Source of the DNA: Arthrobacter citreus
GTDB taxonomy: Bacteria; Bacillota; Bacilli; Bacillales; Bacillaceae_G
DNA length: 64,000 nucleotides
Direction of reading: 5' to 3'
NCBI GenBank assembly: GCA_013200995.1
Contig: CP053688.1
Span: 3,596,001 to 3,660,000, forward strand
Shown piece after piece: positions 9,129 through 17,817 of this stretch. The notes under the pieces were generated by a model. It worked only from the letters and a program-made list of their open reading frames with translations. It was not told the DNA's origin and ran no database searches. Position numbers and translations under genes: made by a program. Numbering within the stretch: the first letter of the stretch is position 1; every line of letters starts with the position of its first letter.

Positions 9129-9342
9129 GTATTTTTTCCCCTTTAAAAAAGTTTCTTTATGTAGTCTCACTATAACTATTCGTAGAGAAGATCATTTTTT
9201 AGGGGGTCGTTTAAATAAAAATTTAAAAAATTAATAAAAAAATGGTGAAACTTGTTCTTTTTCCCGTTCCACCGACAAATTTGTATAAAATATTACCCAA
9301 AAATATTACAAATTAATACTCTTTGAAAATAAAGTTCTAACA

Positions 9343-9383
9343 AAAAAAAGTACCATACCCTAAAAATAAGGCATGGTACTTTT
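9343..9383 (-). terminator. Terminator of the ywiB-argS operon
   Basis: Stem AAAAGTACCAT / ATGGTACTTTT just downstream of argS, with a long T-run on the minus strand. Confidence 0.9.
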
Positions 9384-9396
9384 AACATTTTACTAA

Positions 9397-11067
9397 TTAC
9401 ATTTTTTCAGGTGCAGAAACACCAACTAAAGCTAATGCATTTTGTAATGTAACTTGAGCAGCTTTCATTAAAGCTAGTCTAGCTTTTGATTTTTCAACAT
9501 TTTCCGCATCTAATACTTTTTCAGCATTATAGAAACTGTGGAACGTACCAGCTAAATCAAACACATAGTTTGTAATATGATGTGGTGTACGTTTTGATGC
9601 AGCTAATGAAACTGCAGCTGGGAATTCCCCTAATTTCTTTAATAACTCATATTCTTTTTCAGATGAAACAAGGCTGTAATCAGCTTCTCCGCTGTAAACA
9701 ATCCCCATTTCTTCACCTTGACGAAGAATACTGCATACTCGAGCATGTGCATATTGAGAATAATACACTGGATTTTCATTTGATTTAGAAACAGCAAGAT
9801 CCATATCAAAGTCTAAATGTGAATCACAGCCACGCATTGCAAAGAAGTAACGAGTTGCATCAATTCCTACTTCTTCCATTAAATCACGTAACGTTACAGC
9901 TTTACCCGTACGTTTACTCATTTTAACTTTTTCACCATCTTGATATAACTGAACCATTTGGATAATCTCTACTTCAAGAGTATCTGCATTGTATCCTAAA
10001 GCTTGAATTGCTGCTTTCATTCGCGGAATATAACCATGATGATCAGCTCCAAGAATATCAATTAATTTATCTGCTCCACGACTTAGCTTGTCTCTGTGAT
10101 AAGCGATATCTGGAGTTAAGTAAGTATAAGAGCCGTCACTCTTAATTAGTACACGGTTTTTGTCATCTCCATATGTTGTAGAACGGAACCAAGTTGCTCC
10201 TTCTTCTTCATATGTTTCACCACGTTCATTTAAATCAGCAAGTGCCTCTAACACTTTACCATTTTCATATAATGAAGTTTCTGAATACCATACATCAAAG
10301 TCTACTCTAAAATTACGAAGATCTCTTTGTAGTTTTTCCATTTCTAATTTTAAACCGTACTCACGGAAGAATTTGTAACGATCTTCTTCTGGTTCATTCA
10401 TATAACGGTCACCGAATTCTCCAGCTAAAGTTTTACCAATCTCAATAATGTCCGCACCATGATAGCCATCTGCAGGCATTTCTTTTTCCATGCCAAGAGC
10501 TTGCATATAACGAGCCTCTACTGATAATGCTAAATTGTTAATTTGATTACCTGCATCATTGATATAGTATTCGCGTGTCACTGCATAACCAGCTTTGTTT
10601 AAAACATTACATAATGAATCTCCAAACGCAGCTCCACGTGCGTGACCTAAGTGTAAATCACCTGTAGGATTCGCTGAAACAAACTCAACTAAAATCTTTT
10701 CGCCATTACCAAAGTTAGTTTGGCCATATTCTGTTCCTGATTTAATAATTGAAGGAATTAAATCTGTAAGATAGCTATTATCCATATAGAAATTGATGAA
10801 ACCAGGTCCAGCAATCTCAACTTTTTGAATACTAGCTTTGCTTTGATCAAACGAGTTGATTAGTTCTTCTGCAATCATTCTCGGTGCTTTTTTAGCAACA
10901 CGTGCTAATTGCATTGCCATATTTGTTGAAAAATCACCATGTGTCTTATCTTTTGGAGTTTCTAACACGACCTGTGGTAATTGTTCCTCCGTTGCTAAAC
11001 CTGCTTTTAATACTGCAGCTTCGATTTCATCTTTTAAACGACTCTTTACTTGTTCTAATGTATTCAT
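9397..11067 (-). CDS. argS: Arginine--tRNA ligase
   Basis: Class I aminoacyl-tRNA synthetase that charges tRNA-Arg in the cytoplasm. It has 556 residues, the normal bacterial length. An N-terminal additional domain spans about residues 1-90, with the catalytic HIGH-type motif HLGH at 139-142, a KMSKRTG motif in the second half, and an anticodon-binding helical C-terminus. The ATG at 11067 overlaps the ywiB stop by four bases, and its GGAGG ribosome-binding site lies within ywiB, so translation is coupled. No T-box leader is apparent. Confidence 0.98.
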   Translation of the reverse strand: MNTLEQVKSRLKDEIEAAVLKAGLATEEQLPQVVLETPKDKTHGDFSTNMAMQLARVAKKAPRMIAEELINSFDQSKASIQKVEIAGPGFINFYMDNSYLTDLIPSIIKSGTEYGQTNFGNGEKILVEFVSANPTGDLHLGHARGAAFGDSLCNVLNKAGYAVTREYYINDAGNQINNLALSVEARYMQALGMEKEMPADGYHGADIIEIGKTLAGEFGDRYMNEPEEDRYKFFREYGLKLEMEKLQRDLRNFRVDFDVWYSETSLYENGKVLEALADLNERGETYEEEGATWFRSTTYGDDKNRVLIKSDGSYTYLTPDIAYHRDKLSRGADKLIDILGADHHGYIPRMKAAIQALGYNADTLEVEIIQMVQLYQDGEKVKMSKRTGKAVTLRDLMEEVGIDATRYFFAMRGCDSHLDFDMDLAVSKSNENPVYYSQYAHARVCSILRQGEEMGIVYSGEADYSLVSSEKEYELLKKLGEFPAAVSLAASKRTPHHITNYVFDLAGTFHSFYNAEKVLDAENVEKSKARLALMKAAQVTLQNALALVGVSAPEKM

Positions 11068-11501
11068 ATCGTTGCCTCCTTAATTGATACTGTAATGTTA
11101 TACGAACCAGCATTTTCATCACCAACGAATAACTTGTACCCTAATTGAAGTACTCCCTTTAAAGGTACCTCTGATACTAGAAATTGTAGCTTTTTTGTAT
11201 ATGCTTTCGTTTGAAATACTCCTAATTCATTTGAGAAAGTACCTTCAGTCGTTTCATTCACTCGATACTGATGACGCATCATAACTCCACCATTACGGAT
11301 GATCGTAACTTCCCCTTTACCAATTTTCATTGTTGCCTTTACTTTTCGATCTTCATGTTTTTCTTCAAATAATAAATATGAAATATCTTCTTTTTTATAG
11401 TATAGGCCATTTGCTTGAAAACTGATTTTATCACGCCCGTGTGGATCTTTAATCAAAGTCTCAAATTCAATTGAGACTGGTATACCTTGTTGTCCTTTCA
11501 C
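11064..11501 (-). CDS. ywiB: YwiB family protein (DUF1934)
   Basis: Protein of 145 residues with the beta-barrel, calycin-like pattern of DUF1934. The expected motifs are visible: [23 protein letters not shown] [10 protein letters not shown], and the closing [19 protein letters not shown]. The start is GTG 11501, with AAGGA nine bases upstream. It is always found next to argS in Bacillaceae, and here the genes overlap by four bases. The function is unknown. Confidence 0.92.
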   Translation of the reverse strand: MKGQQGIPVSIEFETLIKDPHGRDKISFQANGLYYKKEDISYLLFEEKHEDRKVKATMKIGKGEVTIIRNGGVMMRHQYRVNETTEGTFSNELGVFQTKAYTKKLQFLVSEVPLKGVLQLGYKLFVGDENAGSYNITVSIKEATI

Positions 11502-11657
11502 TTTTACACGTCCTTTTCTCCCGATGAACGTAACGAATCACATCCAAAATCATCTTTTCCCATTTTAGCATAATCTAATAAAAAAAATAAAATAGGTAAG
11601 AAAAAAATTGTGAAAAATATTCATTAAAACGAACAAAAAATAGGGGCGTCTCTTTCG

Positions 11658-11776
11658 AAAACGCGAACACATTGTGTATTTTGTTGATAAAGCTGTGAAC
11701 TTTATTGATAAAGTAGTTTGTTTTGTAGATAAAATAATTAGTTTTGTTGATAAAATACCGATTTTTGTTGATAAAA
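11658..11776 (+). repeat. 21-bp-periodic array A (GAACAC leader plus five GATAAA cores)
   Basis: GAACAC at 11665 is followed by cores GATAAA starting at 11686, 11707, 11728, 11749 and 11770, exactly 21 bp apart and in register with the leader. The bases before each core are mostly TTTTGTT. Positions 11658-11718 match the reverse complement of 31828-31888 with one mismatch. The array lies upstream of ywiB and has no plausible start codon or ribosome-binding site, so it is treated as non-coding. Confidence 0.9.
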
Positions 11777-11800
11777 CCGTTTAAGCGGCTTCTTTAGCGT

Positions 11801-11809
11801 TGTGGATAA
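11801..11809 (-). promoter_or_regulatory. Single DnaA-box consensus match
   Basis: TGTGGATAA is the exact complement of the DnaA box TTATCCACA. It lies between the two 21-bp arrays. One isolated box can occur by chance in AT-rich DNA. Confidence 0.35.
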
Positions 11810-11817
11810 TTGATAAG

Positions 11818-12090
11818 CACGAACACTTTTTGTACTTTGTGCATAAATAAGGGATTTTTGTTCATATTGTGCGTGGTTTTGTGCGTAACACAGCGGTTTT
11901 GTTCATGGCGACCTGATTTTGTGCCTAAAGCAGCTGTTTTTGTTCATTACGCACGTGGTTTTGTGCATAACATAGCGTTTTATTCACGGCGACCTGATTT
12001 TGTGCATAACACCAGCGGTTTTTGTTCATGGCTGCGTCTGCGTAAAGCAGCGTTATTCGTTCATACCGACGTGCCTTTGTACACAAATAA
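11818..12090 (+). repeat. 21-bp-periodic array D (GAACAC leader plus alternating TTCAT and GTGCATAA cores)
   Basis: GAACAC at 11821 is followed 21 bp later by a GTGCATAA core (CAT at 11842). Cores follow at 11863, 11884, 11904, 11924, 11945, 11966, 11985, 12005, 12027, 12062 and 12082, mostly 20-21 bp apart. They alternate between TTTGTTCAT and TTTTGTGCATAA types, with common linkers such as GGCGACCTGA. The 19-22 bp slips break any reading frame, so it is not coding. Confidence 0.8.
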
Positions 12091-12136
12091 TAGATTTTTT
12101 TTAAAACATCCCTCTCATGAAATTGTGAGAATATTT

Positions 12137-12152
12137 GTTTTCAATTGAAAAC
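12137..12152. promoter_or_regulatory. 16-bp perfect palindrome upstream of small membrane gene
   Basis: GTTTTCAATTGAAAAC lies about 50 bp before the ribosome-binding site at 12188. It may be an operator of an unknown regulator. Confidence 0.4.
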
Positions 12153-12198
12153 GGTTTGTGAGACAATAAAGAACATATGGTAAATAGAAGGAGACTTT

Positions 12199-12237
12199 AT
12201 GAAAATTTATGAAAACAATCGCACAACAATCATCTAG
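12199..12237 (+). CDS. Possible 12-residue leader peptide
   Basis: The ATG at 12199 lies 5 bases after a strong AAGGAG (12188-12193) and opens a short frame, MKIYENNRTTII, that ends at a TAG. It overlaps the start of the 84-residue membrane gene in another frame. The best-placed ribosome-binding site therefore serves this short frame rather than the longer gene. It may be a true leader, or an artefact of a small indel. Confidence 0.3.
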   Translation: MKIYENNRTTII

Positions 12238-12463
12238 CAAATTATTTTTCATCGGACTAGGCATCGGAATCCTTGCGTTATCGAGCATTTTTCTCATATA
12301 TTTGTACGCCTTTTTAGTGCCGTTCGTTGTGGGAATCGTCTTGTGGTTTTTTATCAAACGAAAAGCGATCATGTTCGGTAGTTTTACAGCAGCACTAATT
12401 GGATTACTTGCACTAATTGGCTTCATCGTTTATATGATGCTTTTTGGTCATTTCGGACCATGA
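12209..12463 (+). CDS. Small hydrophobic protein, function unknown
   Basis: Protein of 84 residues with two or three membrane helices (about 12-35, 36-52 and 56-80) and a short basic loop FFIKRKAIMFG between them. I do not recognise a family. The nearest AAGGAG is 15 bases upstream, longer than usual, and an overlapping 12-codon frame starts closer to it. The gene is monocistronic and is followed by its own hairpin at 12464-12492. Confidence 0.6.
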   Translation: MKTIAQQSSSKLFFIGLGIGILALSSIFLIYLYAFLVPFVVGIVLWFFIKRKAIMFGSFTAALIGLLALIGFIVYMMLFGHFGP

Positions 12464-12492
12464 TAAGCAGCTCGTAAAGGGCTGTTTTTTTG
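12464..12492 (+). terminator. Terminator after small membrane gene
   Basis: Short GC-rich stem (CAGC / GCTG core) followed by seven T residues. Confidence 0.65.
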
Positions 12493-12504
12493 TTTGTAAA
12501 AACA

Positions 12505-12553
12505 CAAAAAAACCCGCTAGGAATTTTTAATTCCAGCGGGCTTTCACTATTTT
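12505..12553. terminator. Terminator of the MFS gene
   Basis: Strong stem CCCGCTaGGAAT / ATTCCaGCGGG at 12513-12540 with an A-run on its left, giving a T-run on the minus strand. It probably works in both directions between the convergent genes. Confidence 0.9.
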
Positions 12554-12570
12554 TTTGAAACAACTTCTAA

Positions 12571-13797
12571 TTAATGTGCAGATTCTGCTTTATCAATATG
12601 AAGTAAGTGCTTTTTATTAATAAATAAGAATAGTACTGATACTAATACAAAACATCCACCTACATAGAAAGGTACATGTGGATTATACCATTCAGCAAGC
12701 TTACCTGCTAAATATGGTGCTATTGCTCCGCCTAAAAAACGTAAAAAGCTATATGCCGCAGATGCTGTTGAGCGCTCAACTGGTGCTGCTTGCATTACTG
12801 CTGTTGTAATTAATGTATTGTTATTACCTAAAAATGCACCAGCTATAATTACACAGACGATAATAACGCTATTTGTATCTGTTCCAACACCCATAATAAT
12901 AAGCGTAATCGCAAATAGAGTTAACATTGCATACATCGATTTAAGCGTACCGAATTTTTTTTGTAGCTTTGGAGCCATAAAAACAGATGTTATTGCTAAT
13001 AGAAGTCCCCAACCTAAAAATACGAATCCTAAACCATGTTCTTTTAATCCCATATAGAATGGTGAAAAAGCCAGTAAAGTAAAGAATCCAAAGTTATATA
13101 AAAATGCTGTAATCCCTAATGTTAATAAAGATCTATGTTTAAGAGCGCGGAATGGATCCAAGAATGACGCTCTTTTTGTATTTTGTGTAATTGGCGTTTT
13201 TGGCATCATAACTGATAGAGATAAAAATGCAATGACCATTAAACAAGCAACACCAAAAAATGGACCTCTCCAAGAGATTGATCCTAATTCTCCACCTAAA
13301 AGTGGCCCAACCGAAATACCAAGACCAATTGCAGTTTCATATAAAATAATCGATTGTGCAACACCTGATCTAGATAATGAAACAATAGCTGATAAAGCTG
13401 TTGCTACGAATAGAGCGTTACCTAATCCCCATCCTCCACGCAACCAAACTAATTGCCATATACCACTTGAATTTCCTCCAAGTCCAGCGAACACTGCAAT
13501 AATTAATATACCTAAAAGTAATGTCCATTTTATTCCGATACGTGAAGATATAAAACCTGTAATTAACATAGCAATTGCCATGACTAAGTTGTAACTTGTG
13601 AAAAGAAGAGTTACATCACTTTTTGAAGCATGCATCTTTTCTGCGATTGCTGGTAAAATCGGGTCAACTAATCCAATTCCCATAAATGCAATAATACATG
13701 CAAACCCAACTGCCCAAATAGCCTTTGGTTGATTTAATAGACTAGGCTTTTGATTTAAATTTGTCTTTTGACTTTTACTATTTGCCAAATTTGACAT
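12571..13797 (-). CDS. MFS drug/proton antiporter-type transporter
   Basis: Major facilitator superfamily efflux protein of 408 residues with 12 predicted membrane helices. The opening IAFMGIGLVDPILPAIAEKM and the loop GFISSRIGIKWTLLLG (motif A area) are typical of DHA1 drug exporters. The start is ATG 13797, with GAGAAGG seven bases upstream; the frame could extend 18 bases further but without support. It lies 27 bp downstream of a MerR-family regulator in the same direction, the usual layout of a drug-induced efflux pair. The substrate is unknown. Confidence 0.88.
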   Translation of the reverse strand: MSNLANSKSQKTNLNQKPSLLNQPKAIWAVGFACIIAFMGIGLVDPILPAIAEKMHASKSDVTLLFTSYNLVMAIAMLITGFISSRIGIKWTLLLGILIIAVFAGLGGNSSGIWQLVWLRGGWGLGNALFVATALSAIVSLSRSGVAQSIILYETAIGLGISVGPLLGGELGSISWRGPFFGVACLMVIAFLSLSVMMPKTPITQNTKRASFLDPFRALKHRSLLTLGITAFLYNFGFFTLLAFSPFYMGLKEHGLGFVFLGWGLLLAITSVFMAPKLQKKFGTLKSMYAMLTLFAITLIIMGVGTDTNSVIIVCVIIAGAFLGNNNTLITTAVMQAAPVERSTASAAYSFLRFLGGAIAPYLAGKLAEWYNPHVPFYVGGCFVLVSVLFLFINKKHLLHIDKAESAH

Positions 13798-13824
13798 ATT
13801 CCATCCTTCTCCCATAATTATTTA

Positions 13825-14244
13825 TTATTCTAATGCACTTCGTACCCTCTGATACATCTCATTCATTTCACTTCTTATGTCGTTCATTTTTTTAAGCTTT
13901 TCATCAATCATATTTAATTGTTGAGAAAGTATTTCCTCTGCCTCTAAAAGCTTTTGCTTTCTTTCATCTTCATTCATCTTTTCCTTGTTTTCTCTATATT
14001 GCAGTCGAAATTCTTCAAAGGCCTCACTAATTGCCATATAATCCTGAACCTCTTGCAAAGAAAAACCAAGAACATCTCGAACATTCATTATTTTCTTTAG
14101 TCGTTCAATATGCTCATCTGAATAAAGTCGAAATCCACCTTCACTTCTTTCAGGTGGAGGGATTAATCCAATTTCCTCGTAATATCGAATCGAACGCTTC
14201 GTTAAATTGCACTCTTTTGCTACTTCATCTATTTTATAAAGCAA
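13825..14244 (-). CDS. MerR family transcriptional regulator
   Basis: MerR-type regulator of 139 residues. The N-terminal winged helix-turn-helix is clear (YKIDEVAKECNLTKRSIRYY, then EEIGLIPPPERSEGGFRLYS), followed by a long coiled coil with no cysteine cluster, which points to an organic ligand or none rather than a metal. The start is TTG 14244 with AAAGGAGG seven bases upstream. It forms an operon with the downstream MFS gene. A perfect dyad at 14321-14338 lies in its promoter region and is the likely operator. Confidence 0.9.
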   Translation of the reverse strand: MLYKIDEVAKECNLTKRSIRYYEEIGLIPPPERSEGGFRLYSDEHIERLKKIMNVRDVLGFSLQEVQDYMAISEAFEEFRLQYRENKEKMNEDERKQKLLEAEEILSQQLNMIDEKLKKMNDIRSEMNEMYQRVRSALE

Positions 14245-14312
14245 ATCATTTCCTCCTTTCGAAAAATATTTAATAGAATTCGTTATTTACATCACTAATA
14301 TATCTTACTCCT

Positions 14313-14338
14313 AATGTATCGTTAACGTCAACGTTAAC
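14313..14338 (-). promoter_or_regulatory. MerR-type operator dyad and promoter region
   Basis: GTTAACGTCAACGTTAAC at 14321-14338 is a perfect inverted repeat. It is followed on the minus strand by TACATT (14313-14318), a possible -10. MerR family members bind dyads inside a long promoter spacer, and GTTAACGT-type arms are common for them. The operator assignment is an inference. Confidence 0.65.
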
Positions 14339-14435
14339 TTTGTACTTTTTTCTATTTTTATCTTTCTTCAAAATCATTGTTTTACTATTAAAAACTATAA
14401 AATTTCTTTTTATCACAGACTGTTTTTCCTATGCA

Positions 14436-14482
14436 AAAAACCCGAAAGATAAATTCTCTTTTAGAGCATTTACCTTTCGGGT
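14436..14482 (-). terminator. Terminator after PepSY gene
   Basis: Stem ACCCGAAAG / CTTTCGGGT with extended pairing, followed on the minus strand by a T-run. Confidence 0.9.
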
Positions 14483-14514
14483 ACCACTTTCTTCTATATT
14501 AAATTTCGTATATT

Positions 14515-15636
14515 TTATGCTGCTTTCTGTAACTTCTTCATTTTTTTAGCTTTGTTTCTACGTTTTAATGCCCACATTGTAATACCAGTTATTCCTAGTC
14601 CAAGTGGCGCAATCCCAACTAAGGCATAAATCGTTTTTACAAATACCCCACCATAAGTACCTCTATGTAAACTTTGTCTCCAAACGAAAAATTTATCATA
14701 GGCAGTTTCATTATTTTTTGAAAAAGATCCTAAATGCTTGCCAGTAAATTGATCGAAGAATTCACTTGTATTCCCTTTACCCTCAGGATCGTAAGTGCCA
14801 TCGCTTAATTGGGCCTCTATAACACCCTCTTTATCAGATGGAAGTCTTAATTTGTATAACTCACCTTCAGGATGTAACTTTTTAATTTCAGCAGTCATAG
14901 CATCCAATCCAATTTTATTTTTGCCATTATCAACTGATTTAAGCTCCTCAGGATAATTCGATGTAAACTTTAATTTCAAAGACTCTTCAATCTTTTCTTG
15001 GAATGGATATAGCATTCCTGTAATTGCTACAACGAGTAAAAATGGTAAAGTAATTACCCCAATAAAATTATGTAATGATAAATTTCGTGCCATCTGGCTT
15101 TTATTCCATTTTATTTTTAGGCTTTTAAACATTCGTTTAATACCTGGATACCATAAATAAATACCTGTAATTAGAATTATAATAAATGCAATTGCAACGA
15201 TCCCTACAATTGTTTCGCCAATATCATCTAACAATAAATGTGTATGTAAATCTTTAACAAAAGATACGAATGATGCTTCTCTATCAAAATTACCTAATAG
15301 CTTACCATTGCTAGGATCTACATAAGCATCAATTTCATTATGTCCTTTTGACATATTTGCATGGTATACATTCGATAACTTTGAAGGAACATCCATCCTC
15401 GAGATTTCAAATCCTCTGTAATGATCAAGAAAAATCTTTTCTGCTTCGTTAATTCCAACATTTCTTTCACTACTTGCAGGCTTAAAATACTGTGGATTTA
15501 AAACATGCTCAATCTGATCCCCAAACACTAAAACACTACCCGTTGCACATACAGCAATAATAAATAGTCCAAAAACTAAACTGCACACGAGGTGTAGTGT
15601 CAAAATAAACTTCCTTACCCCTTTTTTCATTTTCAT
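14515..15636 (-). CDS. PepSY-associated membrane protein, Fur-regulated
   Basis: PepSY-TM family protein of about 373 residues. It has a first membrane helix at about 12-34 (HLVCSLVFGLFIIAVCATGS), PepSY-like extracytoplasmic domains, two central helices, then a final helix and a lysine-rich tail. The family is often tied to iron or siderophore use, including reductases of ferric siderophores; the biochemical role here is not proven. The start is ATG 15636, or ATG 15630, which has a better distance from the AGGGGAG site. A near-perfect Fur box at 15682-15700 points to iron repression. Confidence 0.85.
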   Translation of the reverse strand: MKMKKGVRKFILTLHLVCSLVFGLFIIAVCATGSVLVFGDQIEHVLNPQYFKPASSERNVGINEAEKIFLDHYRGFEISRMDVPSKLSNVYHANMSKGHNEIDAYVDPSNGKLLGNFDREASFVSFVKDLHTHLLLDDIGETIVGIVAIAFIIILITGIYLWYPGIKRMFKSLKIKWNKSQMARNLSLHNFIGVITLPFLLVVAITGMLYPFQEKIEESLKLKFTSNYPEELKSVDNGKNKIGLDAMTAEIKKLHPEGELYKLRLPSDKEGVIEAQLSDGTYDPEGKGNTSEFFDQFTGKHLGSFSKNNETAYDKFFVWRQSLHRGTYGGVFVKTIYALVGIAPLGLGITGITMWALKRRNKAKKMKKLQKAA

Positions 15637-15653
15637 CTTCTCCCCTAAAATTT

Positions 15654-15672
15654 GATAATAATAATCGTTCTC
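15654..15672. promoter_or_regulatory. Second, weaker Fur-box-like site
   Basis: GATAATAATAATCGTTCTC matches 15 of 19 positions of the Fur consensus. It lies just inside the strong box, between it and the PepSY start codon. Confidence 0.5.
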
Positions 15673-15681
15673 AATTATAAG

Positions 15682-15700
15682 GGTAATGATTATCATTATC
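15682..15700. promoter_or_regulatory. Fur box upstream of PepSY gene
   Basis: GGTAATGATTATCATTATC matches the 19-bp Fur consensus GATAATGATTATCATTATC at 18 positions. It lies about 45-60 bp upstream of the likely start codon, in the promoter region. Confidence 0.9.
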
Positions 15701-15756
15701 AATAACATTTTTCATATATTTAGTAAATTTTTTTATTCAAATTCAAAATTCTATAT

Positions 15757-15800
15757 AAAAAAAAGACGATTTCTCGCTCTAATGAACGAAAAATCGCCTT
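15757..15800 (-). terminator. Terminator after speB
   Basis: Stem of CGATTT and AAATCG with extra pairs TCG / CGA, followed by a T-run on the minus strand. Confidence 0.85.
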
Positions 15801-15812
15801 TCACAATTCGTA

Positions 15813-16685
15813 TTATTTTACCCAACCTAATAGGATTTCACGAATAAATTTACTTGCTGCAACTTGAGTTTGCTCAGCATGATCATACACTGGAGCTACT
15901 TCTACTAAGTCTGCCCCAACAACGTTAATATCACTGTTAGCAATTGCTAAGATGCTATCAATCATTTCTTTTGAAGTAATACCACCAGCTTCAAGTGTAC
16001 CCGTTCCTGGTGCATGCGCTGGGTCTAGTACATCGATATCAATCGTTACATATACTGGACGACCCGCAAGTGTTGGAAGTACTTTCTTTAACGGCTCAAG
16101 TACTTCGAATTTAAATAAATTCATTCCAACTTCTTTTGCCCATTCAAATTCTTCCTTCATACCAGAACGAATTCCGAATGAATAAACATTTTTTGGTCCA
16201 ATTAAATCACAAACTTTTTTAATTGGCGTTGAGTGAGATAATGGCTCACCTTCATATGAATCACGTAAATCAGTATGTGCATCAAAATGAATAATTGCTA
16301 AGTCTGGGTATTTCTTATACATAGCTTTCATTACAGGCCAAGATACAAGATGCTCTCCACCCATACCTAGAGGGAATTTTCCTTCCGCTAATAGGCCATC
16401 AATATAGTCTTCAATCATATCAAGGCTTCTTTGAGCGTTACCGAATGGTAATGGGATATCCCCAGCGTCAAAATATTTAACTTCTTCTAGTTCTTTATCT
16501 TGATATGGACTATATTCCTCTAACCCAATTGAAACCTCACGAATACGTGTTGGACCGAAACGAGAACCTGGACGGAAGCTTACAGTCCAATCCATAGGCA
16601 TACCATAAATAACAGCTTTACTTTCTTCAAAGCTTGGATGACTCTTAATAAATACATTTCCAGAATATGCTTCATCAAAACGCAT
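15813..16685 (-). CDS. speB: Agmatinase
   Basis: Ureohydrolase that converts agmatine to putrescine and urea. It has 290 residues. The binuclear Mn site motifs are present: GGEHLVSWP, the FDAHTDLRD segment, and DIDVLDPAHAPGTG. It is 13 bp downstream of speE, the conserved speE-speB order in Bacillus. In this pathway arginine decarboxylase makes agmatine, SpeB makes putrescine and SpeE makes spermidine. Confidence 0.96.
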   Translation of the reverse strand: MRFDEAYSGNVFIKSHPSFEESKAVIYGMPMDWTVSFRPGSRFGPTRIREVSIGLEEYSPYQDKELEEVKYFDAGDIPLPFGNAQRSLDMIEDYIDGLLAEGKFPLGMGGEHLVSWPVMKAMYKKYPDLAIIHFDAHTDLRDSYEGEPLSHSTPIKKVCDLIGPKNVYSFGIRSGMKEEFEWAKEVGMNLFKFEVLEPLKKVLPTLAGRPVYVTIDIDVLDPAHAPGTGTLEAGGITSKEMIDSILAIANSDINVVGADLVEVAPVYDHAEQTQVAASKFIREILLGWVK

Positions 16686-16698
16686 AATTAAGCCCCCC

Positions 16699-17535
16699 TT
16701 ATTTAGTAAGATCAGCTACAAATTTTGGTAATACGAACGCTGCTTTGTGTAGCTCTTTTGTATAATATTTTGTCTCAATATCAAAGAAACGATTCTCTTC
16801 TACTTCAAGTGGATCGTGTTTTTTCGAACCAATTGTAAATGTCCACATACCACTTGGATATGTTGGAATATTTGCAATGTATAAACGAGTGATTGGGAAG
16901 ATTTCTCTTACATCACGTTGAACTTGTGTAATTAACTCTGGTGTAAACCAAGGGTTGTCCGTTTGAGCTACGAAAATGCCGTCTTCTTTTAACGCTTTAG
17001 AAATACCAGCATAGAAGCCTTTTGTAAATAAGTTCACTGCAGGACCAACTGGCTCAGTTGAATCTACCATAATTACATCATATACGTTTTCACTATTTGC
17101 AATATGCATAAATCCATCATCTACTTTTACTTCTACGCGTGGATCTTCTAATTTCCCTGCAATTTCAGGTAAGTATATTTTAGAGTATTCAATTACTTTT
17201 CCATCGATTTCAACAAGAGTTGCTTTCTTTACACTTGGGTGTTTTAATACTTCGCGAATAACACCGCCGTCACCGCCACCTACTACTAATACGTTTTCAG
17301 GATTTGGGTGTGTGAATAAAGGTACATGAGCAACCATCTCATGATATACGAACTCATCTTTTTGAGTTGTCATAACCATACCATCTAAAATAAGCATGTT
17401 ACCGAACTCTTCTGTCTCTACCATGTCAAGCTTTTGAAACTCAGTTTGCTCTGTATGTAAAGTTTTATTAATTTTAGCAGTAATTCCAAAGTTTTTTGTT
17501 TGTTTTTCAGTAAACCATAATTCCATTTGTTGCAT
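16699..17535 (-). CDS. speE: Spermidine synthase
   Basis: Aminopropyltransferase that adds an aminopropyl group from decarboxylated S-adenosylmethionine to putrescine. The body is nearly colinear with B. subtilis Spe[11 protein letters not shown] is the nucleotide-binding loop, and DSTEPVGPA holds the catalytic Asp region. The ORF starts at ATG 17535 ([12 protein letters not shown]); an ATG at 17526 fits the family start MELWFTEKQ equally well. GAAGGG is close to the first and rather far from the second, so the exact start is open. First gene of the speE-speB operon. Confidence 0.96.
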   Translation of the reverse strand: MQQMELWFTEKQTKNFGITAKINKTLHTEQTEFQKLDMVETEEFGNMLILDGMVMTTQKDEFVYHEMVAHVPLFTHPNPENVLVVGGGDGGVIREVLKHPSVKKATLVEIDGKVIEYSKIYLPEIAGKLEDPRVEVKVDDGFMHIANSENVYDVIMVDSTEPVGPAVNLFTKGFYAGISKALKEDGIFVAQTDNPWFTPELITQVQRDVREIFPITRLYIANIPTYPSGMWTFTIGSKKHDPLEVEENRFFDIETKYYTKELHKAAFVLPKFVADLTK

Positions 17536-17817
17536 CTACCCTTCTTTATCAAGATTTAGTTTGAAACATAACAATGTAGCATTAACTTAGTTGATTATGT
17601 TTCGTATTATCCCCACTCTTCCTAATTCCTATCGGATTTGTGTTGTTACAACAATTTTTTGCCGTACAAAAGAAAAGTATAGAGTAATTTCACTGAAATG
17701 CAAGATTTTTAAAGCTAAATTATTTGATATTTTTTACTACATTAATTTGTATAAAAATTCTCTTAATCTACCATACTAGTATTAAAATACAGAATTATAT
17801 TGAGAGGAGGATACTTT

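Noticed and set aside
9397..11501. T-box leader for argS
   Set aside because: No T-box sequence or specifier stem upstream of ywiB; the region holds the 21-bp arrays instead.
11683..11776. Array A as a CRISPR array
   Set aside because: The period is 21 bp in total, with no distinct repeats and spacers of 25-40 bp and no cas genes nearby.
11810..12148. 112-codon open frame over array D
   Set aside because: It follows the repeats, has no ribosome-binding site, and the 19-22 bp spacing slips would break a repeat-encoded protein. The 21-bp period alone explains the open frame.
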